DNA from: Sporisorium sorghi
Taxonomy: Eukaryota > Basidiomycota > Ustilaginomycetes > Ustilaginales > Ustilaginaceae
Reading direction: 5' to 3'
DNA length: 64,000 nucleotides
Assembly (NCBI GenBank): GCA_023212695.1
Contig: JALCCG010000017.1
Coordinates: 1-64,000, forward strand
Positions within the stretch are counted from its first letter, which is position 1. Each line of letters opens with the position of its first letter. Position numbers and translations under genes: made by a program. A model generated the notes under the pieces. The model made no database searches and was not told where the DNA came from. It saw only the letters and a program-made list of their open reading frames with translations. This document shows, piece after piece, positions 61,102 to 64,000 of this stretch.

Positions 61102-61729
61102 CGTTTTGGTTGCAGCTGTGATTGATGATGGAGGTGAGGAAGAAGATCGGTGTACGCGGATGTGGTAGAGCCCTTGCGAAGTTCTTATAAAGCACGAAGC
61201 AGGGTGTCAGGGCTTCTCCCAGGGACAAGCGGTGCTGCCATACTGCAGACAGGGTGGGGCAGCGCGCGCGTTTTAGTGGCAACACCTTGAGCCCACAGCA
61301 ACATGATTGGGACGTTCAACCTCTCCCGAGGCGAAATTGGGTGAAGCATTTCCTCTCGACGAAGCGCGAGGAGTGCGTTGTCGAGCTCGCAGAGATGATT
61401 GGTTTGACTCGCCGAGAGCGCTCACTGTGTGGAAGGCAGACAAGATCAGAAACAGGAAGTGGCCTGGACAATCAGAGATGCTTCTAAACAGAAGGCAGCG
61501 GGATGAGCGTGCGAGAATGGCTCGCTCGCGGACGTAGTTTCAGCCCGCTTGTCACCACCATGTGTTGTCAATGAGATTGGTGTTGCTCGGTATCATGGCT
61601 GCATCAACATGAAGAAGCGAGCGCGCAAGATGACGCTGTCGGGCCTGCTTGACACAGTCGCGATTACAGTAAACATTTTTGAAATCAACTTTGCTGGGTC
61701 GGGGGATGAAGAGCGGGAGCGGCTTGATT
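61102..61729. other. Intergenic between cluster gene 9 and mitochondrial protein gene
   Basis: 628 bp: promoter of gene 9, with a TATA-like box, and the 3' flank of the next minus-strand gene. This marks the right edge of the secreted-protein cluster. Confidence 0.5.
61185..61190 (-). promoter_or_regulatory. TATA-like box of cluster gene 9
   Basis: TTTATAAG context on the minus strand, 84 bp before the ATG at 61101. Confidence 0.45.
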
Positions 61730-62397
61730 CTACTGCATGTGCTTGGTGGCACGGGGGAGGTCGAGAACCTGTTTCTTGACCTCGAGCACTTCGTCGTGGA
61801 TGCCATCGACAATCTTCTTCATGTCGAGTCTGTTTTTCTCATATTCGGCCTTGGAGGCGGTTGACGAGGAGAGAGATTTCAGGTCGGCCTCGAGCTTGTT
61901 GAGTCGCTGCAGGTGACCCGTGATCTGTCGCAAAACAAGGTTCAAAACGTCAGCACAAATCTTTTGCACTCGGAGGAAGAGATGGAGGAGCATACCTTGT
62001 CGGTGGAGCTCTGGAGCTCTTCTACGCTGGCGAGCATGAGGTTGGACGCGGCATTGTACTCCTTGAGCAGATCGTAGTATCCATAAGCCGAAGCGATGCC
62101 AAAGCCAAAGAGGAAGCCGAGTACGCCGCCTCGGACGGATGCAACGGGTCGACGGATGGTGGGAGCGCCCACTACAATGGGCTTGGCAGGAGCAGAGGGG
62201 ATGGAGGCTTTCGCCTGTTCAGCTGCACCCTTGACGTTACCCTCGGCGTGCTTGAGGGCGCCCTTGGCCTCACCCAGACCTTCCTTGGCGGTAGCACGGG
62301 CCGAGGAGGCAGCTTGCTCGACAGCGGCACCTGCTTGTATCGATGCGAAGCGACGCATGGATGAGATCGATGTTGTTCGAAGTGCCGGAATCATCAT
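61730..62397 (-). CDS. Small mitochondrial-type membrane protein (two exons)
   Basis: Exons 62397-61996 and 61924-61730 join in phase 0 (ACAAG|GTATGC ... GCGACAG|ATC) to 198 residues; the intron is 71 bp. The N-terminus (ALRTTSISSMRRFASIQAG) is Arg/Ser-rich and acid-free, as in a mitochondrial presequence. An Ala/Lys/Glu-rich amphipathic stretch follows (residues 25-70, LEA-like), then a membrane span with glycines (GVLGFLFGFGIASAYGYYDLL, near 93-112) and a C-terminal coiled coil (ITGHLQRLNKLEADLKSL onward). I cannot name the family. The layout suggests an inner-membrane protein with its coiled coil on one side. Confidence 0.78.
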
Positions 62398-62751
62398 GCG
62401 ACTTTAGAGAAGAATGAGTGAAATGTGACGGTGAAAAGGAAAGCGTTCGTGGTTGGCACGAGCGTCGATTCAACAAGAGAACGCTTTTCTTCGCAGCGTC
62501 TGCTCCCGATTTCGACCGCTTTTCGATCTTGCCTTTCCGGGCAACGGTCTAACCAATCTCAAATCTCGGGAAATATCTGCAATCGAAAGTCGGCATCTCC
62601 GATATCGGCCTGACTGTGCCAAAACGGCAAAGCCGTGGGGATGTTCGGATCGACCGACGGCAACGCAATCGAGCGAACCAAAGGCGCGCAACTGCGCATT
62701 CTTGCTTGTCTTGCTCCATCATCGCCCTCGTCGCTGCATCGCCCGCCTGCC
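62398..62751. other. Divergent promoter region
   Basis: About 350 bp between the mitochondrial-type gene and the gamma-glutamyltransferase gene. No distinct element was recognised. A frame running 62453-63157 here is out of phase with the enzyme and is not called. Confidence 0.45.
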
Positions 62752-64000
62752 ATGCCCTCAGCAAGTCCCTCTCAAAGGCCATCCAGCCTGCGGTCCAATT
62801 CTGAAGGCGGATCCATCATCGAGCCCATCCAGGAAGAAGTCGTCTCCAACGACGGTTCCATCTCGGCCGCAGCTGAACCCTCACCATCCCACACCGAGAC
62901 TTGCCCGTTACTCTCATCACGCAGGCATGTCCACTACCACCATCTACCACCACCCTCGCGCCAGTCGAAACCAAAATCGCTCTGCAACTCGATCCTCGTG
63001 CTGCTCGCCATCTTTACATTTGCCATCGCTACCTCGATCGTGCTCAAGGACCTGCTTGGCGAATTCGACGGTAATCCAGCCGACGATCCGGGGGCTACCG
63101 ATCCACGCGGTCGACGTCATCCTGCTGTGCTGGCTCAAGGGCGCAGAGCAGGCGTAGCCACCGAGAACGAGGTGTGTAGCAAGATCGGCATGGATGTACT
63201 CCTCGAAAAGGGCACGGCGGTGGATGCGGCGGTCGCGTCGACACTGTGCGTCGGCGTGCTCAACATGTTCAGCTCCGGTGTTGGCGGCGGTGGCTTCATG
63301 ATCGTTCGCGACCCGACTCCATGCTTGGACAAGCACGGCTCTGCGCAGCCGGACTGCGTCGAGCATACGACGATTGATTTCCGAGAAACCGCCCCTGCAG
63401 CAGCCAACAAGACCATGTACGTCGGTCGCGTGCCCAGAGCCCAGTTCGGCGGGCTGGCCGTTGGCGTTCCCGGAGAACTGCGTGGGCTGCAGGAAGCTCA
63501 TAAGCGCTATGGCAAGCTGCCGTGGAAGCGGCTGGTGCATCCGTCGATCGAGCTCGCCAAATCAGCGGCTGTGAGCAAGGAGCTCGCGAGGCGGTTGGCG
63601 TACTTTGGCGGATTCATGTACGACGATCCGACATGGCGCGAGATCTTTGTCGACGAACACACGGGCGAGCTCAAGAAGCAAGGTGACACGTTTCATCGCA
63701 CCGCGTATGCGCGTACGCTCCAGACCATAGCCGATCACGGGCCGGATGCCTTTTATGAGGGGCACATCGCAGAGAGTCTCGTCGAAACGACTCGGTCGCA
63801 CGCGGGCATCTTGACACTTCAAGATCTGCAGGACTACAAAGTGGTCGTCAAGCCCGCGTTGGAAGGTTCATGGCTGGGCAAAAAAGTGTACACCACGCAC
63901 GCCCCCACGTCAGGACCCATCCTGCTCTCCATCCTCAACATCCTCTCGCTCATCCCCGACTTCACCTCAACCGCCGAAGTCACCAGCCTCAACATGCACC
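62752..64000 (+). CDS. Gamma-glutamyltransferase (5' part; continues beyond the window)
   Basis: From the ATG at 62752 the frame stays open to the window end (416 codons). Residues 1-75 are a Ser/Pro-rich cytosolic tail, a single membrane anchor follows near 83-101 (ILVLLAIFTFAIATSIVL), and then the large-subunit fold of gamma-glutamyltranspeptidase: GMDVLLEKGTAVDAAVAST, FSSGVGGGGFMIVRDP, and FRETAPAAANKTMY, whose Arg binds the glutamate carboxylate. GGLAVGVPGELRGL follows. The enzyme moves the gamma-glutamyl group of glutathione and works in vacuolar or extracellular glutathione turnover. The self-cleavage Thr lies downstream of the window. The type II anchor resembles yeast and animal enzymes. 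Confidence 0.92.
   Translation, partial: MPSASPSQRPSSLRSNSEGGSIIEPIQEEVVSNDGSISAAAEPSPSHTETCPLLSSRRHVHYHHLPPPSRQSKPKSLCNSILVLLAIFTFAIATSIVLKDLLGEFDGNPADDPGATDPRGRRHPAVLAQGRRAGVATENEVCSKIGMDVLLEKGTAVDAAVASTLCVGVLNMFSSGVGGGGFMIVRDPTPCLDKHGSAQPDCVEHTTIDFRETAPAAANKTMYVGRVPRAQFGGLAVGVPGELRGLQEAHKRYGKLPWKRLVHPSIELAKSAAVSKELARRLAYFGGFMYDDPTWREIFVDEHTGELKKQGDTFHRTAYARTLQTIADHGPDAFYEGHIAESLVETTRSHAGILTLQDLQDYKVVVKPALEGSWLGKKVYTTHAPTSGPILLSILNILSLIPDFTSTAEVTSLNMH

Overview
This window looks like a stretch of a plant-associated smut-fungus chromosome (Ustilaginomycotina, Ustilago/Sporisorium/Pseudozyma type). That placement is an inference. It rests on long, nearly intron-free fungal ORFs, the few introns having GTAAG-type donors; on an estimated GC content in the mid-fifties; on basidiomycete-style disordered regulatory proteins; and above all on a cluster of small secreted proteins, which is typical of smut genomes. 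One 10-N assembly gap and many A/T homopolymers of 20-56 nt are present.

Left part (1-41.4 kb) is mostly conserved cellular genes: a DH/PH Rho-family GEF, an unrecognised 485-aa protein, a malic enzyme whose two alternative first exons appear to give cytosolic and mitochondrial forms, a TTC9-like TPR protein with three exons, a 1474-aa disordered orphan, a cytosolic-type catalase, a MAP-kinase-phosphatase-like dual-specificity phosphatase divergent from a DEF1-like CUE/poly-Q protein, an 8.4-kb gene-poor stretch, a C2H2 zinc-finger transcription factor, and an intracellular GH13_5-type alpha-amylase.

Middle-right part (42.4-61.1 kb) is the most interesting region. It holds nine predicted secreted proteins, one broken by an in-frame TAG. 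Seven of them (about 280-340 aa) share a layout: signal peptide, a short LP-x-x-D-L-E-like segment right after cleavage, a long low-complexity spacer, a helical R-x-[DE]-[IL]-L motif, a P-[LF] segment, and a C-terminal [FW]-[QR]-[YFL]-[LVI]-G core. Mature sequences have essentially no cysteine. The two outer genes (461 and 688 aa) share a second, different domain. Most have a TATA-like box 78-96 bp before the ATG. I read this as a tandemly diversified effector-like cluster. A 4.7-kb insertion-like tract (46.7-51.4 kb) splits it; that tract has a helix-turn-helix ORF with an in-frame stop, a candidate spliced mini-gene with a SUMO-interaction-like motif, and five copies of an 18-bp palindrome.

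Right end (61.7-64 kb) returns to conserved genes: a small mitochondrial-type membrane protein with one intron and the 5' part of a membrane-anchored gamma-glutamyltransferase that runs off the window.
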